Assembly: GCA_000482145.1 (NCBI GenBank)
Contig: AUXH01000506.1
Location: 1-14,125, forward strand
DNA from: Strigomonas culicis
Lineage: Eukaryota; Euglenozoa; Kinetoplastea; Trypanosomatida; Trypanosomatidae
Length of the DNA stretch: 14,125 bases
Direction: 5' to 3'
Shown: positions 7,087-14,125 of the stretch, one piece after another
How the letters are laid out: each line of letters begins with the position of its first letter
Position numbering within the stretch: position 1 is the first letter of the stretch
Position numbers and translations under genes: made by a program
Notes under the pieces: model-generated
Told to the model about the DNA's origin: nothing
Database searches by the model: none
Seen by the model: the letters and a program-made list of their open reading frames with translations, nothing else

Positions 7087-9708
7087 TTAATCTAAGTCAT
7101 AAACACTGGTATTGAGTCTATTCATTCGCATCCTATACTCTCTTTCTAAATGTGTGCTGCCATGGACACTGCATTTGTTTTTCAGCCGTTTTTCCGATGT
7201 CTTTAACGGTGCATGCGGCATTGTAGTGCGACAAGGTCTCACACTACTATAAAACGGATCACCAGGGGAATCGCCCTCCGCTTGAATCGAAAGTGGGCTG
7301 TTCCCCTCATCAAGTGGCATCGGTGGTCTGGAGACAGATAAAGCAGCACCACGATTTCCCTTATCCACCTCATCAAGAGCAGAGGTGTGACTTGCGTCGA
7401 TCGATGCCACGCAAGCATCATCACGATGAGCAGTGGCCTCCTTCTTATGGTCAGCATCACAATCATCAATGTGAACAGCATCGCGTCCAGATTGTGGATG
7501 AGCTTCAGGATCCAGATGACGGATGGAAGTAGACTTGCGCGACGCACTGTCAGCGCGGTGTGTCGACGAAGTGAGAGGAGACACACGCGTTGTGGGCACC
7601 ACCAATGGACGCGGACGACTGACCGCAGAGACTTGTTCTTCCATCCTCACGATGCTAGCACAGCTGTGCTTTCCCACATTTGAGTTGCTTTCCTTTGGAC
7701 TAGGTGAGCGGTGAAATGTCGCAGATGAACCAGCCAGGACAAGTTGTGCCTCCCTATCTGGTGTATCTTTGGATCGAGGAGAAATAGTACGATCTGCACG
7801 GACGGCCTCGACAGCTGATGGTTCCTTTTCTGTGAGAGCAACAGTAGCGTCGCGGAACACACGATGCTTTTCCCAGGACTCCAGAAGCCGCAGGCGACGC
7901 TGCTGCCTTTTCTCCTCTTCCTCCAGTAGTCGTTGTTGGGTCTCCAGATCTTCGTTTTGTTGTCGCAACTGCTTTTCTCGAGCCCCCGCGTATAACCGTT
8001 GATGGGCCGATCCAAGGCGGGACTTATTGCGGAGGAGTAGCTCACTGACGGAGCTGATTTGAGGCGCGTGCGGCGTCACGTCCTCTTGGGGAGCGGCTCT
8101 TACTTTTTCCTTCCATATTTGACGCCCAGATTTCTTTTCGTACTGCAACAGTGCGGAGGTATAATCTTCCAAAGACCAGGTCTGCTTGTCGCTTTCAGAT
8201 AACAGCAGGGCTGACACGATAGTACTCGCAATCCACATATATACACCACTATAATGACTCACAGCGTCAAGATCAATTGCATCGAGTCCGGGCTCGGTGA
8301 AGTAGTGAAACCACTTATGCAGACCGCGAATACGAGCGCGTTCTGCGCATAACACAGATTGGTGTCCGATACGCGGTGTAAACGTTACGGCGGCCTCTGC
8401 AGCAATCTTTGTGTGAGCTTTGGGCTCATTTGATGTAAGTCGGCTAATCAGCTCCTTCGTGTCCACGAAGAGTGGCTCGACACGCAGCTGCGCAGCCTCC
8501 TTCTCTTGCAATGCTTGGATAGCCCTTACACGCTCCTTCTCCTGTTGATGCAGGTGGTCAATGTGCTCTTGGATAGTGTGAAGAGGACGTCTGGTTACCT
8601 TACGCGCATCTGTTTCCTCCGCTTCGAGTAGAGCTGCCTTTTCCATCTCATCCCGCACAAGCCTGTCGCGGAACAACCGCTCCGACGCAGGCAGTCGACC
8701 GTGTCCCTCGCATCGCTTCTTGTTAATAAGAATCTCTGATTTTTTTGAAATTCGGGGACTGAAGGAGCATTCTGGGACGTTTTGTGGAAGCTCTAAAAGT
8801 AGTAAGCGCTTCCGTAACGCCGCAGAGGAACCGGTCCCTTGTATGTCTGCTGGATCGCGGTGCAACGCGGCTGCTTTTTTTGTGATGTCGGGCTTAAATG
8901 TGGCAATCTCCTTCTCGCACTCTTCCTTCTTCTTTTGCATTGACTCAACCCAGTGGTCCCGGCGGCGAAGCATGCTCATACCACGCGCATACACGTCATC
9001 CCCCCTCTCTGCCTCCCCGTACTTCTCCTCTTTTCTCTGTTTCGTGATAAAAGAGCCGTCCCGTCGGCGAACCATGTTCTTCTGCCATTTAGGCTCCAAG
9101 ATGTACTCGGCCTTTGGAGACCCCTCCTCCGCTTGAGGAGGATTTGAAGCAGCTTTCGCACTAGAAGGTTGCTGTTGTCGCTGCGAGGTGTGGCTTGCAG
9201 AAGCATGTACCGTGGTATTCATGGGCAATCGCTCAACGGGAGTGGAAATAGATCCCCCGTTTGCGGCACAAGACGGGTGTCCGGCTGGGACCGTGCTGCC
9301 GCCGTCTCCTTCACTCTGCTTGTGAACCATCGCCGCGGCGTTGCGATTCGCGGGTGTGGCCTGCCTACTGGGATCGCTTTCCAGCAGCCTCGCCTTCACT
9401 GGCGGTACTTGCTTCCTTTGTGCATCATTCGGTCCAGACGTGCTCAGACGCGAAGTGCTGCCCTTGAATTCATCGACGGAGTTGTCAATGACAGAACTGC
9501 CAGTACTGTCCCGGTGGGAAGCCATAGCCAATTCATTGTTGTTTGCATTCTTGTCGAGGCACGAGCTTAAATCGCTAGCATTGAATCGTCTACTAGGTAG
9601 GGACCGGACATCCTCATCACTACTGTCAACGATACAAAACTGTTTAACACCAGTCTTTACCACCATTCGCTGTGACGCAACAGCATCTTCACTTTCATCC
9701 GCTTCCAT
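7087..9708 (-). CDS. Large low-complexity protein with degenerate F-x-P-x-I repeats, function unknown
   Basis: 873 residues, not recognised as a named family. Residues 1-200 are Ser/Asn/Gln-rich and probably disordered. The conserved-looking core, 200-610, opens with a basic stretch (EYILEPKWQKNMVRRRDGSF, 201-220) and carries the motifs TFKPDI (270-275), SFSPRIS (315-321), TFTPRIG (442-448) and HAPQIS (547-552). Two of these are followed by S-x-x-L and then RL[FY]-x(2)-[RA] plus a charged helix (about 318-365 and 550-600), which suggests a repeated unit. Between them lies a Trp/Tyr-rich, probably globular segment, 466-532. The end, 610-873, is again Ser/His/Asp-rich and disordered. There is no signal peptide: the hydrophobic 85-codon upstream extension is translated pyrimidine tract. 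Similar F-x-P-x-I spacing occurs in conserved trypanosomatid proteins, some cytoskeletal, but I assign no function. The start at 9706-9708 is the first ATG after the predicted acceptor. Confidence 0.85.
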   Translation of the reverse strand: MEADESEDAVASQRMVVKTGVKQFCIVDSSDEDVRSLPSRRFNASDLSSCLDKNANNNELAMASHRDSTGSSVIDNSVDEFKGSTSRLSTSGPNDAQRKQVPPVKARLLESDPSRQATPANRNAAAMVHKQSEGDGGSTVPAGHPSCAANGGSISTPVERLPMNTTVHASASHTSQRQQQPSSAKAASNPPQAEEGSPKAEYILEPKWQKNMVRRRDGSFITKQRKEEKYGEAERGDDVYARGMSMLRRRDHWVESMQKKKEECEKEIATFKPDITKKAAALHRDPADIQGTGSSAALRKRLLLLELPQNVPECSFSPRISKKSEILINKKRCEGHGRLPASERLFRDRLVRDEMEKAALLEAEETDARKVTRRPLHTIQEHIDHLHQQEKERVRAIQALQEKEAAQLRVEPLFVDTKELISRLTSNEPKAHTKIAAEAAVTFTPRIGHQSVLCAERARIRGLHKWFHYFTEPGLDAIDLDAVSHYSGVYMWIASTIVSALLLSESDKQTWSLEDYTSALLQYEKKSGRQIWKEKVRAAPQEDVTPHAPQISSVSELLLRNKSRLGSAHQRLYAGAREKQLRQQNEDLETQQRLLEEEEKRQQRRLRLLESWEKHRVFRDATVALTEKEPSAVEAVRADRTISPRSKDTPDREAQLVLAGSSATFHRSPSPKESNSNVGKHSCASIVRMEEQVSAVSRPRPLVVPTTRVSPLTSSTHRADSASRKSTSIRHLDPEAHPQSGRDAVHIDDCDADHKKEATAHRDDACVASIDASHTSALDEVDKGNRGAALSVSRPPMPLDEGNSPLSIQAEGDSPGDPFYSSVRPCRTTMPHAPLKTSEKRLKNKCSVHGSTHLEREYRMRMNRLNTSVYDLD

Positions 9709-10075
9709 AATAGGTTCTTCTGTTGCCACGTATACTAGCACAGCTTCTCCGCTGCACACAATCACTACTGCGTCGGATTGAGATGGGGAGAGAAAAACAC
9801 TAGACCAGTAATAAAAGTACAGAGGAAAGGCACAGGGAGAAGAAGCAATAGCACAAAAGAAGATACAAAAATAAAAGACTAAAGCACGGAAAGTACAAGT
9901 CGATACACGCCGTCGCCTTTTACAAATCAGATACGAGAATGTCCTTAAAAAAAAAAACGACAATTCTAATTTAGTGGTGCTGAGCTTTCACGTTCATCGA
10001 TCTTTGTGTTGTTCATTCTTACTACAGACGCATTGCTATCACTCTCCACATTTATGCTTCCCTCCACAGAGCACT
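9709..10075. other. Intergenic region between PEX14 and the 873-residue protein gene
   Basis: 367 bases, the PEX14 3' UTR plus the leader of the next gene. It includes an A11-12 run at about 9946-9957 and several pyrimidine-rich patches on the minus strand. No gene is seen; the open frame running upward from the 873-residue gene here encodes Phe/Tyr/Cys/Ser-rich sequence that merely reflects these patches. Confidence 0.55.
9768..9797 (-). promoter_or_regulatory. Predicted spliced-leader acceptor of the 873-residue protein gene
   Basis: A pyrimidine tract at 9785-9797 on the minus strand is followed by the first AG at 9769-9768, giving a 59-base leader without any ATG. An AG just upstream of the tract, near 9800, is the main alternative. 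Either choice excludes the in-frame ATG at 9963. Confidence 0.5.
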
Positions 10076-11212
10076 TTAGACAGAAACTTGATTCCCAACC
10101 TCGTGATTTGTGGTAGCTGGCTCCGCTTTCTGCGCCTGGGCAGTCAATAATTCCTGAGTGCCCTCCGTCTCAATCCTCTGCTCTGCAATTGCATTTTGCT
10201 CATTCGGGTCCTTCTCTTCACTGTTCGTTACTGTTTCAGTGGCCTCCCTTGTCTCCTCAGCCGGGGCGGCAGGCGCCGCTCCAGCTGCTTCGGCGGAAGT
10301 GCCCAGCTCTTTCAGATACTGATTTACCTCTTCATCTTCTGCTTCGGTCGACTTGGGCACTTCACCCTCCGCCGCGTTTTGATTATTTGCCTCCCCCTTC
10401 TCTTTTTCGTACTCTTCGAGTTTCTGACGAGCCTCTTCCAGTTCTTGAGAAAGCCTTTCATTGGTGCGGATAAGCTGCTGCTTCTCACCTCTCAGCTTTG
10501 CGGCGCTGACAGCTAAAGAGGGAGCCTTCTTCCGCTCTACATCCAAGGCCTCCTTTGTCTCGGCCAGCTCTGCTTTCAGTTTCTCCAACTCCTCTTTCAC
10601 GTCGGTGGGTGGTTCCGGGGGGACGGGGGCCGTCGGCAGCGGTGGGATTCGGCGTCCTACGGGAGAGAGCACACTGTCTACCTCACTGTCCGAAGAGTAA
10701 TTCCGCCGTCCTTTGCGACCACCTTCGCCCTGCAAAGCAGTCGAGCGCTTCGTACTTTTCCGTCGGATTTCGAAGGGAGAGTAGTTTGTAAAGAGTTTGT
10801 ACGCCCCAAACCCACCGAGCACAGCAGCACCGACTCCAATTACGACGTCCCGCCAGTCCACAAGTGTTTCTTCTGGCTCTGGGGGTGGGGGCATGGACGG
10901 TGGGAATAGAAATTGACTTGCCGTGGTGTTGGTGCGAGGCACTGCCGCAACGTTTGACTGAGGCCGCTGGGTTCTCGCGCCGACAATTTGTTCGATAGTC
11001 ACAGGTGGCTGACCAGCCTTGGAAAATGCATATTGAATCTCTTCAGCGGTAAGGCCTTTCCCCTTCAAAAAACTAATTTTCCGATCCGCAGGGGTATGCT
11101 TCACACGAGGATCATTCAAAAAGCTTACAGCGGACTTCACAGCCGCGCTGTTTTCGAGCTCGCTGGTGCTTTGCTTCTTCGTCGGTTGCGGTAATGCTTC
11201 TGTGTTTTCCAT
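10076..11212 (-). CDS. PEX14: Peroxin 14, glycosomal import docking protein
   Basis: PEX14 sits in the glycosome (peroxisome) membrane and docks the cargo receptors PEX5 and PEX7 with PEX13 during matrix protein import. 378 residues. The conserved N-terminal domain spans about 23-72, with the two phenylalanines that bind receptor WxxxF motifs at Phe31 and Phe48, 17 apart as in human PEX14 (Phe35 and Phe52), and the motif FLKGKGLTAEEIQYAF at 48-63. A proline-rich linker (104-115) is followed by one hydrophobic segment (about 122-143, Gly/Ala-rich), then a basic patch (150-158). A coiled coil runs about 203-275 and a Glu/Ala/Thr-rich tail to the end. The start at 11210-11212 lies 31 bases below the predicted acceptor; 46 further in-frame codons upstream are Phe-rich pyrimidine-tract translation. 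The gene follows proteasome alpha5 on the same strand; I see no functional link. Confidence 0.95.
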   Translation of the reverse strand: MENTEALPQPTKKQSTSELENSAAVKSAVSFLNDPRVKHTPADRKISFLKGKGLTAEEIQYAFSKAGQPPVTIEQIVGARTQRPQSNVAAVPRTNTTASQFLFPPSMPPPPEPEETLVDWRDVVIGVGAAVLGGFGAYKLFTNYSPFEIRRKSTKRSTALQGEGGRKGRRNYSSDSEVDSVLSPVGRRIPPLPTAPVPPEPPTDVKEELEKLKAELAETKEALDVERKKAPSLAVSAAKLRGEKQQLIRTNERLSQELEEARQKLEEYEKEKGEANNQNAAEGEVPKSTEAEDEEVNQYLKELGTSAEAAGAAPAAPAEETREATETVTNSEEKDPNEQNAIAEQRIETEGTQELLTAQAQKAEPATTNHEVGNQVSV

Positions 11213-11243
11213 GGAAAAATGGTGTATATTGTCAACCGAGTAT

Positions 11244-11276
11244 CTTGCGTAACGGTGGTAACAAAAAAAAAAAGAG
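11244..11276 (-). promoter_or_regulatory. Predicted spliced-leader acceptor of PEX14
   Basis: A 14-base pyrimidine tract, nearly all T, lies at 11263-11276 on the minus strand; the first AG after it is at 11245-11244. The leader is 31 bases and contains no ATG, so the ATG at 11212 is the first start. Confidence 0.6.
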
Positions 11277-11424
11277 CAAGGTATCCACACAGAAGGAAAA
11301 AAAAACTCGATAGTCCTCACAACGAGAAAAAAAAAAAGCGACCGATGCAATAAGAAAGAAAGGGAAAGGGTGAAAAATGAAGAGAGTGGAAGAGAGTTGA
11401 GGTTGCAATAAATGACATCTCTCT

Positions 11425-11477
11425 ACATGTATATGTGTAGGCATCAAAATGCAAACACACACAACACACATACATGT
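11425..11477. repeat. Imperfect inverted repeat
   Basis: Arms at 11425-11438 and 11464-11477 are reverse complements at 13 of 14 positions and are separated by 25 bases. The arms are built from CA/TG and ATGT steps, so part of the match may be low-complexity chance. In the transcript it would fall in the alpha5 3' UTR or the discarded intergenic RNA. Confidence 0.5.
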
Positions 11478-11746
11478 ATGTCTGATTCCGCCGGTGACAC
11501 TGCAAAAAGGGAAGCGGAGGAGAGTGAGATAAGCCATACCACAAAACCACAACTCAAAATTGAGTGGAAAGGAGTCTAATTAAATAAAATCTGCTAGTAT
11601 TTGAAACCAACAAGTTTCAAGACGGAAATGAATAATAAAAAAATAAGAATAATTTCCGTTTGTAATAGTTATGAAAAAGAAAATCAACGAAGGGGAGAAG
11701 GAATAAAAGGCGGTTCACAGCAATAGTCCCGTTCATGTTGATACTC

Positions 11747-12481
11747 TTATTCCGGGTGCCGATCTATAACTTTTTTTATCGCCGCAGGATCATAAATATG
11801 AAGCTTCCCATCATCAGCACGAATGGAGGCTATTTCAATATTGTCCTGTGTCAGCTTGTCTTCCATGAACTGCTTGAGGATTTCCACCACGAGGTTTTCG
11901 GCTTCCTCCAAGGTCATGTTACGATGATACCGCTCCGTGAAAACAGTCCGAGCCCCTTCTGCGCCACTGCCTATAGCTTGAGCATCGTAGCGTGTGTAGG
12001 TGCCGCTTGGGTCCGTCTGCCAAAGCTGAGGGCCCGTCTCGTCGACGCCGCCAATCAAAAGGGAAACACCAAAGGGGCGGGACATGAGCTTTTTCTTACC
12101 GCCGCTCTCACCAAACTGAATGGAAAGATCGCAGGTTGCAAGGGTACACGATTCTACCGTCATGGGTTCGTTGTAGGTGAAACGGTGGTTCTGAGCCTCC
12201 ACCCGCGCATGCTCGATGAGAATACGGGCATCAGCGATCATACCACTCATCACAGCTGCAATGTGGTGATCGATTTCAAGAATTTTATTAATACTGGAGG
12301 GAATCACCAATGTGGAAGGAACGCGCTTCTCGGCTGCCAGCACCACACCCTCCGGAGTTCGGATGCCTAAACTGGTGCTACCGAGTTTGATTGCCTCGAT
12401 GGCATATTCGATCTGAAAAATACGGCCTTCGGGACTAAATGTGTTCACGCCCCGATCGTATTCGGTCTTGGAAGTAAACAT
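11747..12481 (-). CDS. PSMA5: 20S proteasome subunit alpha type 5
   Basis: A structural, non-catalytic subunit of the outer alpha ring of the 20S proteasome, which controls substrate entry and binds regulators. 244 residues, the usual length. The proteasome alpha signature is at residues 8-30 (YDRGVNTFSPEGR, then FQIEYAIEAIKLG). Features that place it as alpha5 rather than another alpha subunit include the N-terminus M-F-x-S-x-x-EYDRGVNTFSPEGR, EIDHHIAAVMSGMIADAR at 69-86, YNEPMTVES at 103-111, SRPFGVSLLIGGVDE at 134-148, and the ILKQFMEDKL-x(3)-NIE stretch at 201-216. The start at 12479-12481 is the first ATG after either candidate acceptor; 55 in-frame codons further up are a hydrophobic artefact of the pyrimidine-rich leader. 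It lies between eL43 and PEX14 on the same strand. Confidence 0.97.
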   Translation of the reverse strand: MFTSKTEYDRGVNTFSPEGRIFQIEYAIEAIKLGSTSLGIRTPEGVVLAAEKRVPSTLVIPSSINKILEIDHHIAAVMSGMIADARILIEHARVEAQNHRFTYNEPMTVESCTLATCDLSIQFGESGGKKKLMSRPFGVSLLIGGVDETGPQLWQTDPSGTYTRYDAQAIGSGAEGARTVFTERYHRNMTLEEAENLVVEILKQFMEDKLTQDNIEIASIRADDGKLHIYDPAAIKKVIDRHPE

Positions 12482-12490
12482 AGCGTTTTG

Positions 12491-12529
12491 CTTAGAATGA
12501 ATTGAAAACAAAAGAGCTACAAAGAAGAG
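12491..12529 (-). promoter_or_regulatory. Predicted spliced-leader acceptor region of PSMA5
   Basis: Pyrimidine tracts on the minus strand at 12521-12529 and, looser, 12505-12516 are each followed by an AG, at 12518-12517 and 12492-12491. The leader would be 35 or 9 bases, with no ATG in either case. Which is used cannot be told from sequence. Confidence 0.5.
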
Positions 12530-12665
12530 TGATGTGCATGCAAGGCAGTGGAGATGAAAAAGAAGAGTAAGTCCAGTTGAGTGAAAGAAATGAACAAGTG
12601 TAGCAACACAAAGAAACAAATAAGAAAAAAAATAAGTGTCATGCACAGAGAGATACGCTATTCCT

Positions 12666-12668
<3 letters not shown>

Positions 12669-12708
<40 letters not shown>
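12669..12708. repeat. Compound (CT)11(AT)9 microsatellite
   Basis: Eleven CT units at 12669-12690 pass without interruption into nine AT units at 12691-12708. It lies between eL43 and PSMA5, where the transcribed strand reads AT followed by AG units, in the eL43 3' UTR or intercistronic RNA. Likely length-variable between isolates. Confidence 0.9.
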
Positions 12709-12709
<1 letters not shown>

Positions 12710-12748
12710 AGTAAACACAAATAAAAATGAAAACAAAAAAAAAAGTTG

Positions 12749-13027
12749 TTAGTTTTTGGCCAACTCGCGGAGACGGCGAACAGTCGAGCGGACGGTGCTG
12801 TTGTTGGGCGTGCTCAGAGTGTACGCGCCGCCGGCAACCGTCTTTGCACAGCCCTCACAGCGCCAGATGCCTACAGCCTTCCTGCGAAAAGCAAACTTAC
12901 CGCAGAAAGAGCAGAAGTGCTTTGCGTGTTGGGAGACCTCGATTTTCTTAGCACGCTTACGGGGGTTGGCACCATAACGGGCACCATAGCGTCCCATGAC
13001 GCCCATCTTAACTGTGCGCTTAGCCAT
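12749..13027 (-). CDS. RPL37A: Large-subunit ribosomal protein eL43 (L37a)
   Basis: A component of the 60S ribosomal subunit. 92 residues, the normal length. It shows the basic N-terminus [19 protein letters not shown], followed by a four-cysteine zinc finger with Cys39, Cys42, Cys57 and Cys60, the core [11 protein letters not shown] at 50-60, AGGAYTL at 65-71, and the basic C-terminal helix STVRRLREL at 81-89. All four zinc ligands are present. The start at 13025-13027 sits only 9 bases below the predicted splice acceptor. Codons are G/C-ending in most places, in keeping with a highly expressed gene. Confidence 0.97.
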   Translation of the reverse strand: MAKRTVKMGVMGRYGARYGANPRKRAKKIEVSQHAKHFCSFCGKFAFRRKAVGIWRCEGCAKTVAGGAYTLSTPNNSTVRSTVRRLRELAKN

Positions 13028-13656
13028 GATAACAAACTAGAGTACAGTGATGATCATAAAAGAGAAAAAGAAAGCGGCAAGAGAGTGAAAGAGAAGAAGA
13101 CAAACAAGAAGCAAAATGAACGTAGTAAGAGATATAGCAGGGATGGGCACTGTAGATCTACTCAACACTGATTCTCATATAGACAGAAACGTTTTTTTTT
13201 TAATTAATACAAAGAGACACATAAGATATTCTTTTTTTTTTTAATGTATTAAATTATCTCCTGTATTATTTATGCTTCAACAACAAAAAAAAAACTCTTT
13301 TCTTTTTTTTTATAAATGCGCCAATGAAAAAATAAAAACGTTACTCAAATAAAGAAAAGGGAACAAAGAAAAAGAACTACTTCATATACTTACAATACTA
13401 TATCAAATAAAGCAAATACGCTAATAAACGAAAGAGGGAGAAAAAAAAGAGAAGTCAAAAAAAAAGTACATATTTTTTATACCATTCTTTTCTTCTTAAT
13501 CTCAAGATTCTCATGTATTTTGTTTTCCACTTTTTTCCTTTCGTGGTGGGGCAATGAAACGAGTAAAGGAAATAGGAGACGGTCATGAAAGACACACGTA
13601 GCACTCTAACAAAAATACTTCTATTTCATTTATCAGAAAGGGGGAAGAAGGAGCTG
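13028..13656. other. A/T-rich intergenic region between V-ATPase c and eL43
   Basis: 629 bases, the V-ATPase c 3' UTR plus the eL43 splice region. Two long T runs (13192-13201 and 13232-13242) and repeated A runs (for example near 13285-13293 and 13440-13448) make it the most A/T-rich part of the window. The two T runs are flanked by near-complementary TTAATTAATAC and GTATTAAATTA sequences. No open frame here looks coding and no RNA gene was recognised. Confidence 0.55.
13037..13074 (-). promoter_or_regulatory. Predicted spliced-leader acceptor of eL43
   Basis: A 17-base pyrimidine tract at 13058-13074 on the minus strand is followed by the first AG at 13038-13037. The resulting leader of 9 bases is very short. 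An ATG at about 13055-13053 lies upstream of this AG and would be removed by splicing, which supports the choice. Confidence 0.6.
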
Positions 13657-14125
13657 TTATGTGCAGGTGATGGTCACCTTGTTCGCGGTGTTGTTCATCA
13701 GCAGCGCGATAATCAGACCGTACAGACCAAGCGCTTCAGCGAAAATGAGCATCAGAATCATGGCGACGAAGATCTTCTCCTGCTTGCCGTACGCGCGCGC
13801 AGACGCGTCACCCGCTATGCCAATAGACAGACCCGCCGCGAGGGAAGAGAGGCCAGCGGCCAGACCAGCACCAAAGTGCAGGTAACCAGAGAAGGCAGAG
13901 TACGACTCCTGGTCGGTCTTGATGTTGTTATTGATAATCACGGACACAATCAGGCCGTAGATACCCAAGATACCAGCCATGACAACGGGAACGATACCAC
14001 GCATGATGCGGTCCGCGTGAAGAATACCGAGGTGCGCAACACCCACACCGGACTTGGCCGTGCCGTACGCGGAGCCCAAGTTCGCAAAAACGAGGGCGGA
14101 CGCGCACCCCATCGAGCCGAAGAAG
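13657..14125 (-). CDS. VMA3: V-type H+-ATPase proteolipid subunit c (5' end outside window)
   Basis: Forms the rotating membrane ring of the V0 sector, which moves protons into acidic organelles (acidocalcisomes, endosomes or lysosomes in trypanosomatids). The frame is open to the window edge; four codons (FFGS) precede the methionine at 14112, and in relatives the same stretch is internal, so that methionine is not the start. Counting from it, 151 residues remain, and a short N-terminal piece with part of helix 1 is missing. Helix 1 holds [17 protein letters not shown] (6-22); helices 2, 3 and 4 lie at about 36-60, 78-104 and 113-140. The proton-binding glutamate is Glu126 in [13 protein letters not shown] (122-134). 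The doubled c-type hairpin fits the 16-kDa eukaryotic subunit. Subunits c and c' cannot be separated safely here. Confidence 0.95.
   Translation of the reverse strand, partial: FFGSMGCASALVFANLGSAYGTAKSGVGVAHLGILHADRIMRGIVPVVMAGILGIYGLIVSVIINNNIKTDQESYSAFSGYLHFGAGLAAGLSSLAAGLSIGIAGDASARAYGKQEKIFVAMILMLIFAEALGLYGLIIALLMNNTANKVTITCT

Larger units (their letters stand above)
11213..11746. other. Intergenic region between proteasome alpha5 and PEX14
   Basis: 534 bases holding the alpha5 3' UTR and the PEX14 splice region. It has three strong adenine runs on the plus strand (about 11263-11273, 11298-11305, 11327-11337), a CA-rich stretch at about 11453-11470, and an imperfect inverted repeat at 11425-11477. 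No gene or RNA gene is supported. Confidence 0.55.

Noticed and set aside
11735..12370. 211-codon plus-strand open frame
   Set aside because: Exactly antisense to proteasome alpha5, with no independent motif.
13180..13320. T runs as bacterial-type terminators or RNA polymerase III terminators of a small RNA gene
   Set aside because: No tRNA or A/B-box-like sequence was seen nearby, and homopolymer runs are common in all intergenic regions here.
14110..14112. Methionine as the start of V-ATPase c
   Set aside because: The frame continues to the window edge with FFGS, matching the internal sequence of relatives, and the N-terminus of helix 1 is missing.

Overview
The window is nuclear DNA of a trypanosomatid (kinetoplastid flagellate). 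Eight intron-free protein genes all lie on the minus strand, in the order of transcription: V-ATPase proteolipid c (cut by the right edge), ribosomal protein eL43/L37a, proteasome subunit alpha5, PEX14, a low-complexity protein of 873 residues, a coiled-coil protein of 471 residues, a phosphoinositide-specific phospholipase C, and cobalamin-independent methionine synthase MetE (cut by the left edge). Upstream of every complete start there is a pyrimidine-rich tract on the minus strand followed by an AG and a short leader. This is the layout expected of a kinetoplastid polycistronic unit whose mRNAs are made by spliced-leader trans-splicing. PEX14 implies peroxisome-type organelles, which are glycosomes in this group. 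The genus cannot be fixed from the sequence alone.

Layout: 1-1692 metE (564 codons, 3' end missing); 1693-2658 UTR/intergenic; 2659-4764 PI-PLC; 4765-5196 intergenic; 5197-6612 coiled-coil protein; 6613-7086 intergenic; 7087-9708 protein with degenerate F-x-P-x-I repeats; 9709-10075 intergenic; 10076-11212 PEX14; 11213-11746 intergenic; 11747-12481 proteasome alpha5; 12482-12748 intergenic with a CT/AT microsatellite; 12749-13027 eL43; 13028-13656 A/T-rich intergenic; 13657-14125 V-ATPase c (5' end missing). Nothing on the plus strand looks like a gene. The plus-strand open frames are shadows of the real genes or low-complexity runs.

The genes do not form a pathway. As is usual in kinetoplastid directional clusters, they are functionally unrelated: vacuolar/acidocalcisomal proton pumping, translation, protein degradation, glycosomal import, two probable structural or cytoskeletal proteins, lipid signalling and methionine synthesis. 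Start codons were chosen as the first ATG downstream of the predicted splice acceptor. For PI-PLC, the 873-residue protein, PEX14 and alpha5 this removes in-frame hydrophobic extensions of 120, 85, 46 and 55 codons, which are only translated pyrimidine tracts. No CRISPR array, insertion sequence, tRNA or rRNA was seen, and I found no convincing new multi-gene system. The most useful leads are the two unrecognised proteins, a start-stop upstream ORF, and the start-site corrections.
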